The notes beneath the pieces are model-generated. The model was given only the letters and a program-made list of their open reading frames with translations. It searched no databases and was not told the origin of the DNA. The position numbers were made by a program, and so were the translations under genes. A stretch of 12,328 nucleotides of DNA. Origin: Akkermansia muciniphila. Lineage in GTDB: Bacteria > Verrucomicrobiota > Verrucomicrobiia > Verrucomicrobiales > Akkermansiaceae. How positions within the stretch are numbered: the stretch's first letter is position 1; each line of letters begins with the position of its first letter. The stretch is from the NCBI GenBank assembly GCA_945870545.1, contig CAMBTF010000020.1, positions 1 through 12,328 of the forward strand. Direction: 5' to 3'. Below are positions 1 through 7,705 of this stretch, piece by piece.

Positions 1-2
1 AA

Positions 3-68
3 AAGGCGTCGTTCTGGATTTCGGATGAACTGGAAGCCAGGGTGTTGCGTGACGCGGGGGAGGAGTGA
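3..68 (+). CDS. C-terminal end of a plus-strand protein (partial)
   Basis: Only the last 21 codons and a TGA stop at 66-68 are inside the window; the peptide reads KASFWISDELEARVLRDAGEE. The frame is open from the left edge and its third codon positions are mostly G or C, as in the confident genes here, which supports real coding. The tail is too short to assign a family. It converges on the ABC permease gene, whose stop lies 12 bases further on, so the two genes end tail to tail with almost no space for a terminator. It could instead be a chance open frame. Confidence 0.45.
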   Translation, partial: KASFWISDELEARVLRDAGEE

Positions 69-80
69 GATAACCGTTCC

Positions 81-929
81 TTAAGTCTTGAAATCCCGCG
101 TCTGGAACGCCAGCCAGCCGACGGTGAACAGCGACGCGTTCAGTCCTAACAGGAACGCGTAGCTTTCGATGATCTTCGGCCATGAGATGTGTTGCTCCAT
201 GAAAAAGACCCACGCGCTCATCCGCCAGGTGACGAAGTAGCTTTCGTAGGGTTTGAAGAACGGGAAACCCTGCAGGATCATGTCCACGAAAAGGATGGTG
301 AGCGTGATGATCGTCGCCGCCGCGGGTTTGATTTTGAAACAGGAGAACATGAAAGCGATCGAAGAGAGCGTGATCATGCTGATGCCGATCCCGCCCGCTG
401 AGAGCGCCAGCCTGCCCGCGCCCTCCCACCAATCCGGATACGCGGCAAAGACTTTCATCTTCGGCTCCATCACGAAGAGCCCGCCCTCCCAGCCGACCGC
501 CGCGACGGCCATCGCATAGCCGCTGACGCCCACGAAAAAAACGAAGCTGAACGTGTACAGGCAGACCGCCGTGTATTTCACCAGCAGCAGCCGCAGCCGG
601 GTGATCGGCCGGGCGAAGACCATCCGCAGGTTCCCGTCCTCGTTCTCCTTCGCGACGATATCCCCCGCCACTAGGGCGAAATAGATCGAGCCCAGCAGGA
701 ACATGCTCAGCAGCATGATCGTGAAAGTGATCGTCAGCGAGCTGTAGTAGGTGCCGAACTCAAGGCCGTTCCTCTCCACCAGGCCGCGCATGTGTTGTTG
801 GCTCCTCTCCAGCTTGTAAACCGCGAGGATCACCACTTCCATGATGAGAAACGCGCCGTAGCCCATCCATGTCCGTGGTCTCGCGAAGAGCTTGCGCAGT
901 TCGCCTCTGAGTTGTTGGAGAAAGATCAT
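81..929 (-). CDS. ABC-2 type transporter permease
   Basis: This 282-residue inner-membrane protein is the channel-forming subunit of an ABC exporter. About six hydrophobic segments can be seen, near residues 21-40, 63-88, 117-145, 172-197, 202-222 and 255-275. The stretch GDIVAKENEDGNLRMVFARP (residues 89-108) after the second segment matches the conserved cytosolic G-D-x-x-A-x-E-x-x-x-G-x-L-R motif of ABC-2 permeases, the part that contacts the ATPase. The ATG at 927-929 has no clear Shine-Dalgarno sequence. No ATPase gene is next to it; the likely partner is the same-strand ATPase at 6808-7704, separated by the RND efflux genes. It lies 67 bases downstream of the outer membrane factor gene in the same direction and may now be read through from it. 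The substrate cannot be told from sequence. It carries one CCTAACAG motif at 145-152. Confidence 0.88.
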   Translation of the reverse strand: MIFLQQLRGELRKLFARPRTWMGYGAFLIMEVVILAVYKLERSQQHMRGLVERNGLEFGTYYSSLTITFTIMLLSMFLLGSIYFALVAGDIVAKENEDGNLRMVFARPITRLRLLLVKYTAVCLYTFSFVFFVGVSGYAMAVAAVGWEGGLFVMEPKMKVFAAYPDWWEGAGRLALSAGGIGISMITLSSIAFMFSCFKIKPAAATIITLTILFVDMILQGFPFFKPYESYFVTWRMSAWVFFMEQHISWPKIIESYAFLLGLNASLFTVGWLAFQTRDFKT

Positions 930-996
930 TGGCAGCGGAAGGGATAGCCTAACAGCGGATCACCGCCACGGGTTTTTCGGAAAATCACCGCATCTC

Positions 997-2382
997 TCAC
1001 TGCCAGCCGCCGCCCAGCGCGCGGTAAGCGAAGACAACGGAGAGCAGTCGGTTGCGACGGGCGTCGGCTTGTTCCAGCTCCGCGTTGAAGAGGCTGCGCT
1101 CTGCATCGAGCACTTCAAGATAACCGGAAGCGCCGCCTTGGAAGCGGTCGGTGGCGACCCGCGCGACTTTCCGGTAAGATTCCACCAGGTTGTTTTGCCG
1201 GGCGGCGATCTCTCCCGTTTTGACATGGGCGTTGATCGCATCCGCCGCTTCACGGAAAGCCTGCTGGGAGGTTTTGTTGTAAATGGCAAGAGCTTCCCCG
1301 GCGCGCGCTCTGGCGGCCTCAGCCCGCGCCTTGCCGCGCCCGGCATCGAAAATGGGGCCCGTAAGATTCGGGCCGATGGAATACGCGGCGGACTTGCTTT
1401 CCAGCAATTTTCCCAGATCGCCGCTGACCACCCCGCCGTTACCGGTGAGGGATAGGCTAGGTAAACGCATCGCCTCGGCGACACCGATCTGTGCGACGGC
1501 GGCCTGAAACGACTGATTTGCGGCGGCCACATCCGGGCGGCGCTCCAGGAGGGAGGAAGGTAGCCCGCCTTTGATGCGCAGAGATTGGTCTAGGCTGTCA
1601 AGGGTGCCGCCGCGGGTGATGCCGCCGGGGTATTCGCCGAGCAGGGAGCGGATCTGATTCTCCTTTTCAGCGATCGCCTTTTCAGTGATCGGGATCGCGG
1701 TGAGCGCCTGTCCGAGCAAGGCCTCCGCCTGCCCGGTTTCCAGATCCGAGCCGACCCCTCCCTCGCCGCGCGCCTTCACAAGATCGAGAGACTCCCGCCT
1801 GCTATCCACCGTGCGCCGGGAAATGGCGAGCCGCTCGTCGAGGTTTTTCAGCTCGATGTAAGCGGAGGCGACATCCGCCACGAGGCTGGTCTGCACCGCG
1901 TCGCGCTGGTAGTAGGCGGCGAGCAACTCCGACCTCGAGGCTTGGTTGCTGCGGCGGATGCCACCCCATAGGTCGATTTCCCAGCTGAGAAGTCCTGAAA
2001 GGTTATATGTTTCCGAGCTGCGTCCCGCACCTGGTGCCACCTGCCCGGCGTTTACGGAGCCATAGTTCGCGCTGCCTCCAGCGCCGCCGTTGAGTTGGGG
2101 GAACCAATCGGAATTGGCGGCGCCCGCCTGCGCCCGTGCCTGCTCGATGCGGTAGGTCGCGGCGGCGAGATCGGGGTTGTTCGCGATGGCGCGCTCGATG
2201 AGTTTCCTGAGGGTGGCATCGGTGAAAACCTTCCGCCACGCCTTGTCGCCGAAGGATGCGCCGTGTGGTGCGGAATCGCCCCGGATCGCCCCGGGCAGAG
2301 CGGGATCGGGATTGCCGGGATCCGGCCCCAGCACGCACCCGCTGAGAAAGAGGGGACTCAGTATGATTGCAAGCGACCGCAT
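997..2382 (-). CDS. RND efflux outer membrane factor lipoprotein, OprM/NodT family
   Basis: This 461-residue outer membrane channel is the exit duct of a tripartite efflux pump. The N-terminus has a lipoprotein signal ending in the lipobox LSGC (residues 13-16), with Val after the Cys, which in the Lol rule known from enterobacteria allows sorting to the outer membrane. Family marks seen are SWEIDLWGG (about 133-141), GLPSSLLERRPD (about 273-284) and GPIFDAGRG (about 342-350), each in its usual place in the two duplicated halves. Length is normal for the family. I chose the ATG at 2380-2382 because it puts the signal peptide at the very N-terminus; a TTG at 2416-2418 would add 12 residues that do not look like a signal peptide. 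It is divergent from the adaptor and pump genes rather than following them, which is less usual. No regulator gene of the TetR, MarR or LysR type is present in the window. Confidence 0.93.
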   Translation of the reverse strand: MRSLAIILSPLFLSGCVLGPDPGNPDPALPGAIRGDSAPHGASFGDKAWRKVFTDATLRKLIERAIANNPDLAAATYRIEQARAQAGAANSDWFPQLNGGAGGSANYGSVNAGQVAPGAGRSSETYNLSGLLSWEIDLWGGIRRSNQASRSELLAAYYQRDAVQTSLVADVASAYIELKNLDERLAISRRTVDSRRESLDLVKARGEGGVGSDLETGQAEALLGQALTAIPITEKAIAEKENQIRSLLGEYPGGITRGGTLDSLDQSLRIKGGLPSSLLERRPDVAAANQSFQAAVAQIGVAEAMRLPSLSLTGNGGVVSGDLGKLLESKSAAYSIGPNLTGPIFDAGRGKARAEAARARAGEALAIYNKTSQQAFREAADAINAHVKTGEIAARQNNLVESYRKVARVATDRFQGGASGYLEVLDAERSLFNAELEQADARRNRLLSVVFAYRALGGGWQ

Positions 2383-2449
2383 ACGGTTCTGTTTCGCTTC
2401 CACGGCGCGGGTAGGCAAGCATTAGCATCGGCCAAGTCAAATTTTGTGA

Positions 2450-2478
2450 TTGGCAAGTGGTATGCTTGCCCGGAAAAT
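2450..2478 (+). promoter_or_regulatory. Candidate promoter of the adaptor-RND pump genes
   Basis: TTGGCA at 2450-2455 matches five of six bases of a sigma-70 -35 box, and GAAAAT at 2473-2478, after a 17-base spacer, matches four of six bases of a -10 box. It lies about 95 bases before the adaptor start, in the only sizeable gap of the window. An inverted repeat fills the spacer. The call rests on consensus matching alone, and promoters in the likely host phylum are poorly defined. Confidence 0.3.
2452..2470. promoter_or_regulatory. Candidate repressor operator (inverted repeat)
   Basis: Perfect 6-bp arms GGCAAG (2452-2457) and CTTGCC (2465-2470) are separated by 7 bases. A further GGCAAG half-site lies at 2414-2419, nearer the outer membrane factor gene. 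The inverted repeat occupies the spacer between the proposed -35 and -10 boxes, where a bound dimer would block polymerase, and the gap separates the two divergent arms of one efflux system, where such regulation is expected. No regulator gene lies nearby, so any regulator would be encoded elsewhere. Confidence 0.35.
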
Positions 2479-2525
2479 GCGGCAGCGTTTGGAATGCCGT
2501 CTTTGAGATGGTTCTGAGGCATGGG

Positions 2526-2555
2526 AATGTCCGCCGCTTGAATATCCGCCGCTTA
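2526..2555. repeat. 15-bp tandem duplication before the adaptor gene
   Basis: Two adjacent 15-base units (2526-2540 and 2541-2555) agree at 13 of 15 positions and share the core TCCGCCGCTT. They end 19 bases before the adaptor ATG, so they would lie in the 5' leader of the mRNA if the promoter proposed here is right. They could be a paired binding site or a simple slippage duplication. Confidence 0.6.
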
Positions 2556-2574
2556 CAACCTATCGAACCGCACG

Positions 2575-3684
2575 ATGAGATCTTACATACCACTGACCGC
2601 ATGTCTGATCCTTTCCGGATGCGACAAGCCCGAGGCGCAGGCTCCTCCGGCACCCTTCGTTGCGGTGATGGAAGTGGTGGCTACCGATGTTCCCTCCAGC
2701 GCCGGGATGATCGGTCACCTCGATTCCCCGCAGAATGTGGAGATCCGCGCCAGGGTGGAAGGTTTCGTGGACAAGATGTCTTTCACCGAGGGCACCCAAG
2801 TGCAGGAGGGCGCTCCCCTTTTCGAACTGGATCGGAAGCCCTATCTTGAAAAACTCGCTGCGGCACAGGGTAGCCTTGCTGAGTCACAAGCGGCGCTCAA
2901 TAAATACGAGAAAGACGTCGCCCGCCTGCGCCCGCTCGCCGAGCGCCGTGCGATACCGATGCAGGATCTGGACAACGCGCTGGCGGCAGTGGAAGTGGGC
3001 GAGGCAGGCATCGCCTCTGCCACAGCCAAAGTGGAATCCGCGCAGCTCGATCTCGGCTACACGATGGTGAAAGCCCCGATCACGGGCATGATCGGAGCCG
3101 CGCAGGTCTCCATCGGCGAGCTTGTTGGCAAGGGCGAGCCGACCCTCATGGCGACCATTTCCAAGCTCGATCCGATCTGGTTTTACTGCAACGTGAGTGA
3201 GGATATCCATCTGAAATCGGTGGAAAAAGCGCGCGCCACCGGCAGGACAATCGGAGATCTTCCCGTTTCGCTGATCCTCTCCGATGGCAGCCAGTATGCG
3301 GAGGCGGGGAAATTCGTGTTCATCGACCGTGCCGTGGACGCCCAGACCGGCACGATCCGCGTGCGCGCCGAGTTTCCCAACAAGGATCTGCTGCTGCGAC
3401 CCGGAATGTTCGCAAGGATCGTCGTCGATCTGGGTGCGAGAAAAGACGCATTGACCGTGCCGGAAAGGGCGCTTGTGGATTTACAGGGGCGGACGTTCCT
3501 GTGGGTTGTCGGCAAAGACAACACCACCAGCCAGCGGGCTGTGGTGGCAGGAGAACGAACCAACGGGATGGCCGTCATCAGCGAGGGGCTCGCGGCGGGG
3601 GAACGGATCATCGTGGAGGGCTTGCAGAAAGTCCGTGAGGGCGCTCGCGTTCAAATCCTTCCGGCGAAGGGATCCCTACAATAG
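2575..3684 (+). CDS. RND efflux periplasmic adaptor (membrane fusion protein) lipoprotein
   Basis: This 369-residue adaptor links the inner-membrane RND pump to the outer membrane channel. The N-terminus is a lipoprotein signal with lipobox LSGC at residues 13-16. The residue after the Cys is Asp, the inner-membrane retention signal in the enterobacterial Lol rule, which fits an adaptor anchored in the inner membrane. The two halves of the biotinyl-lipoyl-like domain are visible (ARVEGFVDKMSFTEGTQVQEG near 59-79; GYTMVKAPITGMIG near 161-174), flanking an alpha-helical hairpin at about 90-155. The beta-barrel and membrane-proximal domains follow, with TGTIRVRAEFPN and LLLRPGMFARI typical of AcrA/MexA-type proteins. 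The RND gene starts 6 bases after its stop, so the two are surely co-transcribed. The ATG at 2575 has no clear Shine-Dalgarno sequence. Confidence 0.94.
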   Translation: MRSYIPLTACLILSGCDKPEAQAPPAPFVAVMEVVATDVPSSAGMIGHLDSPQNVEIRARVEGFVDKMSFTEGTQVQEGAPLFELDRKPYLEKLAAAQGSLAESQAALNKYEKDVARLRPLAERRAIPMQDLDNALAAVEVGEAGIASATAKVESAQLDLGYTMVKAPITGMIGAAQVSIGELVGKGEPTLMATISKLDPIWFYCNVSEDIHLKSVEKARATGRTIGDLPVSLILSDGSQYAEAGKFVFIDRAVDAQTGTIRVRAEFPNKDLLLRPGMFARIVVDLGARKDALTVPERALVDLQGRTFLWVVGKDNTTSQRAVVAGERTNGMAVISEGLAAGERIIVEGLQKVREGARVQILPAKGSLQ

Positions 3685-3690
3685 AACCCT

Positions 3691-6600
3691 ATGGCCGATT
3701 TCTTCATCCGTAGGCCCATCGTGGCGATGGTGATCTCCATCCTCATCTGCATGGTCGGGGTCATTTCCCTCACGAAGCTGCCGATCTCGGAGTATCCGAA
3801 CGTCAGCCCGACGCTGATCCAGGTCACCTCCACTTACCGTGGCGCGGCGGCGGAGGCGGTCATGGAATCCGTGGCCACGCCCATCGAATCCAAGGTCAAC
3901 GGGGTGGACAAGCTGCTCTACATGCAGTCCTACAGCTCGAACGACGGCAAGATGACGCTCAACGTCACCTTCGATGTCGGCACGGATGTGGACATCATGC
4001 AGGTGAACACGCAGAACCGTGTGAATCAGGCGGAGGCGCAGTTGCCGGACGCGGTGAAGTCGCAGGGCATCATCACCAACCGCTCCAGTCCCGATATCCT
4101 GCTCGCCATCGGCCTGTCCTCGCCGAAGGGAACTTACGATGGCGTGTTTCTCGGAAACTACGCGGATATCAATCTCGTCGATCAGATCAAGCGCGTCAAA
4201 GGGGTGGGCGATGTGAAAAATTTCACCGCGCAGGATTACTCGATGCGTGTCTGGCTGTTGCCTGACAAGCTCGCCTCGCTCGGCATTACGCCGACGGATA
4301 TTTACAACGCGATCAAGGAACAGAACGCCCAGGCTCCCGCGGGTCGTATCGGCGCGGAGCCTGCGCCAAAAGGGCAGGAAAGCCAGTTCAACGTGCGCGC
4401 GCAGGGACTCCTGAAAAGCCCGGAGGAGTTCGCGGAAATCATCGTCCGCTCGAACAACGACGGCTCGCAGGTAAAGATTAAGGATGTGGGCCGTGTGGAG
4501 CTGGGTGCGCAGACCTACGATCTCCGCGCCCGCCTCGACAAGGCTCCCGCCGGGGCGCTCGGCGTTTACCTAGCGCCCGGTGCCAACGCGCTGCAAACCG
4601 CCGACAACGTGAAGGCGATCCTGGAGGAGGCGGCCGATCGTTTCCCGCCGGACATGGAATACAGCATCACCCTGGACTCCACCCTGCCGATCAAGGCCTC
4701 GATGGAATCCATCGTCCACACGCTCTTTGAGGCCATCGTCCTGGTGCTGATCGTGGTGTTCATTTTCCTCCAAAGCTTCCGCGCTACCATCATCCCGATG
4801 CTGACCGTGCCGGTCGCGCTGCTGGGTGTTTTCATCGCCTTCCCACTGCTTGGTTTTAGCGTCAACACCCTCACGATGTTCGGCCTCGTCCTTGCCATCG
4901 GCATCGTGGTGGATGACGCCATCGTCGTGGTGGAAGCCGTTCAGCACCACATTGAGCGCGGCCTCTCGCCGATCGAGGCGACGCGAAAAGCAATGAAAGA
5001 GGTCACCGGGCCGATCATCGCCATTTCCCTGGTCCTCTGCGCGGTTTTCATCCCCGTCGCCCTCATGGGCGGTGTCACCGGCCGCCTCTACCAGCAGTTC
5101 GCGATCACCATCGCGGTCTCGGTCGTTTTCTCCACGATCAACGCCCTCACGCTCAGCCCCGCCCTCGCCGCGCTATTGCTCCGCGCGCCCAAGCCCGGCC
5201 GCGGCCCGCTGGCTTGGTTTTTCCGGAAATTCAACACGTTCTTCGATTGGGTCATCGACCGTTACGGGAAAATCGTCGGTGGCCTCACACGCAAGGCGAC
5301 CTTCTCCATGCTGCTGCTCGTGATCGTCGGCGGCGGGATCTGGGGGCTAGGAAAATTTGTGCCCGGCGGTTTCATTCCGGACGAGGACAAGGGTTACCTT
5401 TTCGTCGCCATCGAGCTTCCCGAGGGCGCTTCCCTGCAGCGGTCCGATGCCGTTCTCAGGCAGGTCGAGGCCATCGTCGGCGGCACGAAAGGGGTTCGCT
5501 CCGCCCTCGGCATCAGCGGCATGAACATCCTCAACAACCTCAGCGTACCCAACGCCGCGCTGATGTTTGTCGGCCTTGAAAGCTGGGAAGAACGCGCCGG
5601 AAGCGGTCTTTCATCCTCTGAGATCGCGGCGCAGTGGAACAAGAAATTTTTCGCCATCCCGGGGGCCCGTGTGTTCGCCTTCGGGCCACCCGCCCTCCCT
5701 GGTTATGGCAGTGTCTCCGGCTTTACGATGCAGCTCCAGGAACGCTCTGGCGGCGGCATCAAGGAGCTCACGGACGCGCTCGCCAAGGTGCAGGCGGCCG
5801 CCGCGAAGCGCCCGGAGATCGGGCGTATCAGCACCACCTTCAGCCCCAGCACCCCGCAGCTCAGCGTGGAGCTGGATCGCGAAAAAGCGCGCACGCTCGG
5901 CGTGCCGGTCAACAGCGTTTTCCAGACGCTGCAAGCCTACCTGAGCGGGCTGTATGTGAACGATTTCGTGAAATTCGGCCGCGTTTACAAAGTCTTTCTC
6001 CAAGCCGAGCCGGAGTTCACCAGCACCCCGGACGATATCGGCGCGTTCTATGTCCGCAACAGCAGCGGCGGGATGGTTCCGTTGAGTACGCTGGTCAAAG
6101 TCAGCAGGATTTCAGGGCCGAATTTCGCAACGCGTTTCAACCTCTACCAGTCCGCGGAGATCATGGGCGCGCCGGCCCCCGGTTACACCTCCACCCAGGC
6201 GCTCAAGGCGATGGAAGAGGTCATGGCGGAGATGCCCGGCAACATCGGCTATGAATGGTCCGGCCTCACCCTCCAGGAAAAGAAATCCGAAGGCCAGGCC
6301 GGCCTGATCTTCGGCATGGCGATCATCTTCGTGTTTCTCCTGCTCGCCGCACAATACGAGAGCTGGTCGCTGCCCTTCGCGGTGCTGCTTTCCGTCCCCA
6401 CTGTCATTCTAGGCACCCTTGCCGGCCTGTTCCTGAGGAATTTCGAGATGAACGTTTACGCCCAGGTCGGCCTCGTGATGCTCATCGGCCTGGCGGCGAA
6501 AAACGCAATTCTGATCGTTGAGTTCGCCAAGATGAAACGCGAGGAAGGTATGTCCACCCTCGATGCCGCGCTGGAAGCCTCCAAGCTCCGCTTGCGCCCC

Positions 6601-6807
6601 ATCCTGATGACTTCCTTCGCCTTCATACTCGGCTGCGTGCCGCTCATGCTCGCCTCGGGATCTGGAGCCGCGTCACGCAGCACCATGGGCACCGGCGTGG
6701 TGTTCGGAATGACCATCTCCACCCTCATCGGCCTGTTCCTCATCCCGGTTTGCTACGTGTTCGTCCAGAAATTTTCCGACCGTAAGCAAAAGGAAAAGGC
6801 GACCTGA
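3691..6807 (+). CDS. RND multidrug efflux transporter, HAE1 (AcrB-like) family
   Basis: This 1038-residue inner-membrane proton/drug antiporter is the engine of the tripartite pump. It begins with the family's usual FFIRRPIVAMVISI first helix. The proton-relay residues are present: the Asp pair in GIVVDDAIVVVEAV (D408 and D409, matching AcrB D407 and D408) and the Lys in LIGLAAKNAILIVEFAK (about K937, matching AcrB K940). Length is close to that of AcrB. Two large periplasmic loops, after the first and seventh helices, are complete, so nothing suggests decay. Helix and loop composition place it with hydrophobic drug (HAE1) pumps rather than heavy-metal pumps, but the substrate is unknown. Its TGA stop (6805-6807) directly abuts the stop of the convergent ABC ATPase gene, leaving no room for a terminator between them. 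Confidence 0.96.
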   Translation: MADFFIRRPIVAMVISILICMVGVISLTKLPISEYPNVSPTLIQVTSTYRGAAAEAVMESVATPIESKVNGVDKLLYMQSYSSNDGKMTLNVTFDVGTDVDIMQVNTQNRVNQAEAQLPDAVKSQGIITNRSSPDILLAIGLSSPKGTYDGVFLGNYADINLVDQIKRVKGVGDVKNFTAQDYSMRVWLLPDKLASLGITPTDIYNAIKEQNAQAPAGRIGAEPAPKGQESQFNVRAQGLLKSPEEFAEIIVRSNNDGSQVKIKDVGRVELGAQTYDLRARLDKAPAGALGVYLAPGANALQTADNVKAILEEAADRFPPDMEYSITLDSTLPIKASMESIVHTLFEAIVLVLIVVFIFLQSFRATIIPMLTVPVALLGVFIAFPLLGFSVNTLTMFGLVLAIGIVVDDAIVVVEAVQHHIERGLSPIEATRKAMKEVTGPIIAISLVLCAVFIPVALMGGVTGRLYQQFAITIAVSVVFSTINALTLSPALAALLLRAPKPGRGPLAWFFRKFNTFFDWVIDRYGKIVGGLTRKATFSMLLLVIVGGGIWGLGKFVPGGFIPDEDKGYLFVAIELPEGASLQRSDAVLRQVEAIVGGTKGVRSALGISGMNILNNLSVPNAALMFVGLESWEERAGSGLSSSEIAAQWNKKFFAIPGARVFAFGPPALPGYGSVSGFTMQLQERSGGGIKELTDALAKVQAAAAKRPEIGRISTTFSPSTPQLSVELDREKARTLGVPVNSVFQTLQAYLSGLYVNDFVKFGRVYKVFLQAEPEFTSTPDDIGAFYVRNSSGGMVPLSTLVKVSRISGPNFATRFNLYQSAEIMGAPAPGYTSTQALKAMEEVMAEMPGNIGYEWSGLTLQEKKSEGQAGLIFGMAIIFVFLLLAAQYESWSLPFAVLLSVPTVILGTLAGLFLRNFEMNVYAQVGLVMLIGLAAKNAILIVEFAKMKREEGMSTLDAALEASKLRLRPILMTSFAFILGCVPLMLASGSGAASRSTMGTGVVFGMTISTLIGLFLIPVCYVFVQKFSDRKQKEKAT

Positions 6808-7704
6808 TCAGTTCGGGCTGCCATGGCCGTCTAAAATTTCCATATACACATCCTCCAGCGAGCGGTGGATGCGGGCGAACTCCCTCACCTTCACGCCCGC
6901 TTGCACGAGCCGCTCGATGAGTTGCGCGGGATCGATATCGGCAGGAAGCGAGATCCGGTCTGGCGCGATGATTTCCCCGCCGAGGCTGCGGACGATTTCC
7001 GAACCTTTTTCCCATGGCTCCAGCGTGACTTGATAGCACGGAATCCCGTCCCGGAAACTGTTCACCGATCCCTCGAACACGCGCTTCCCTTCGCGCAGGA
7101 TCGCCACGCGATCGCACATCAGCTCGACCTCGGCGAGGAGGTGGGAGTTAAAAAGGACGGTCATGCCTTTTTCCTCGCGGAGGCCCAGTATGAAATCGCG
7201 GAACCACTTGATCCCCTCGGGGTCGAGGCCATCGGTCGGCTCATCTAACAGCAGCAGCTCCGGCTCCGGAAGCAAAGCCTGGGCGAGCGCGAGGCGTTGC
7301 CGCATCCCGTGGCTGTAGGTGCGCACTTTCGAGGTGATCCGTTTCGTCAGGCCGACGCGCTCTACCACTTCGCGCGCCGACTTCGCATCGAATCCGCCGG
7401 AGTATCCCATCAGGATCTTCAGGTTTTCCCAGCCGCTCATGTAATCGTAAAACGCGGGGGCCTCGAAGATCGCGCCGACCTTGCGCAGCGCCTGGCCGCG
7501 GTCTTTCTGGACGGAGACGCCGTCGATGAAAACCTCGCCGCCGTCCGGGGCGACCATGCCGAGGATGATCCCCAGCGAAGTGCTTTTCCCCGCGCCGTTG
7601 TGGCCGAGCAGGCCGTAGATCTCGCCTTTTTCCAGTCTGAAGGAAACGTCCCGCAGCGCAGGTTTCCCGCCGAAGGCTTTGGTGAGTCCGCGCGCTTCGA
7701 GCAT
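6808..7704 (-). CDS. ABC transporter ATPase, BcrA/LanF-like
   Basis: This 298-residue cytosolic ATPase powers an ABC-2 exporter. Motifs in order: Walker A GHNGAGKST (34-42), signature YSHGMRQR (130-137), Walker B LLLLDEP (150-156) and switch His in VLFNSH (H188). Where most ABC ATPases have a Q-loop glutamine, this has IFEAPAFY with Glu (E81), the pattern of bacitracin-resistance and lantibiotic-immunity ATPases (BcrA, LanF). About 85 residues after the ATPase core form the usual family C-terminal extension. I chose the ATG at 7702-7704 because MLEARGLTKAFGG is the normal family start; the frame stays open upstream but overlaps the pseudopilin. This start lies one base after the pseudopilin stop, implying translational coupling. 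The matching permease is not next door: the nearest same-strand candidate is at 81-929. A TCTAACAG motif at 7244-7251 encodes Leu-Leu before the Walker B Asp, using a rare TTA codon. Confidence 0.95.
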   Translation of the reverse strand: MLEARGLTKAFGGKPALRDVSFRLEKGEIYGLLGHNGAGKSTSLGIILGMVAPDGGEVFIDGVSVQKDRGQALRKVGAIFEAPAFYDYMSGWENLKILMGYSGGFDAKSAREVVERVGLTKRITSKVRTYSHGMRQRLALAQALLPEPELLLLDEPTDGLDPEGIKWFRDFILGLREEKGMTVLFNSHLLAEVELMCDRVAILREGKRVFEGSVNSFRDGIPCYQVTLEPWEKGSEIVRSLGGEIIAPDRISLPADIDPAQLIERLVQAGVKVREFARIHRSLEDVYMEILDGHGSPN

Positions 7705-7705
7705 A

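Noticed and set aside
959..991. ATCACCGC repeated at 959-966 and 984-991 near one edge of the efflux block
   Set aside because: An 8-base direct repeat is too short to call a target-site duplication, and no matching copy is seen at the other edge near 6807.
892..1455. Plus-strand open frame of 187 codons across the permease start and outer membrane factor gene
   Set aside because: It is antisense to a well-supported OprM/NodT-type gene, and its peptide shows no family motif.
5214..6254. Several plus- and minus-strand open frames of 120-206 codons inside the RND pump gene
   Set aside because: They are shadows of the 1038-residue pump gene; no start signal or motif supports any of them.
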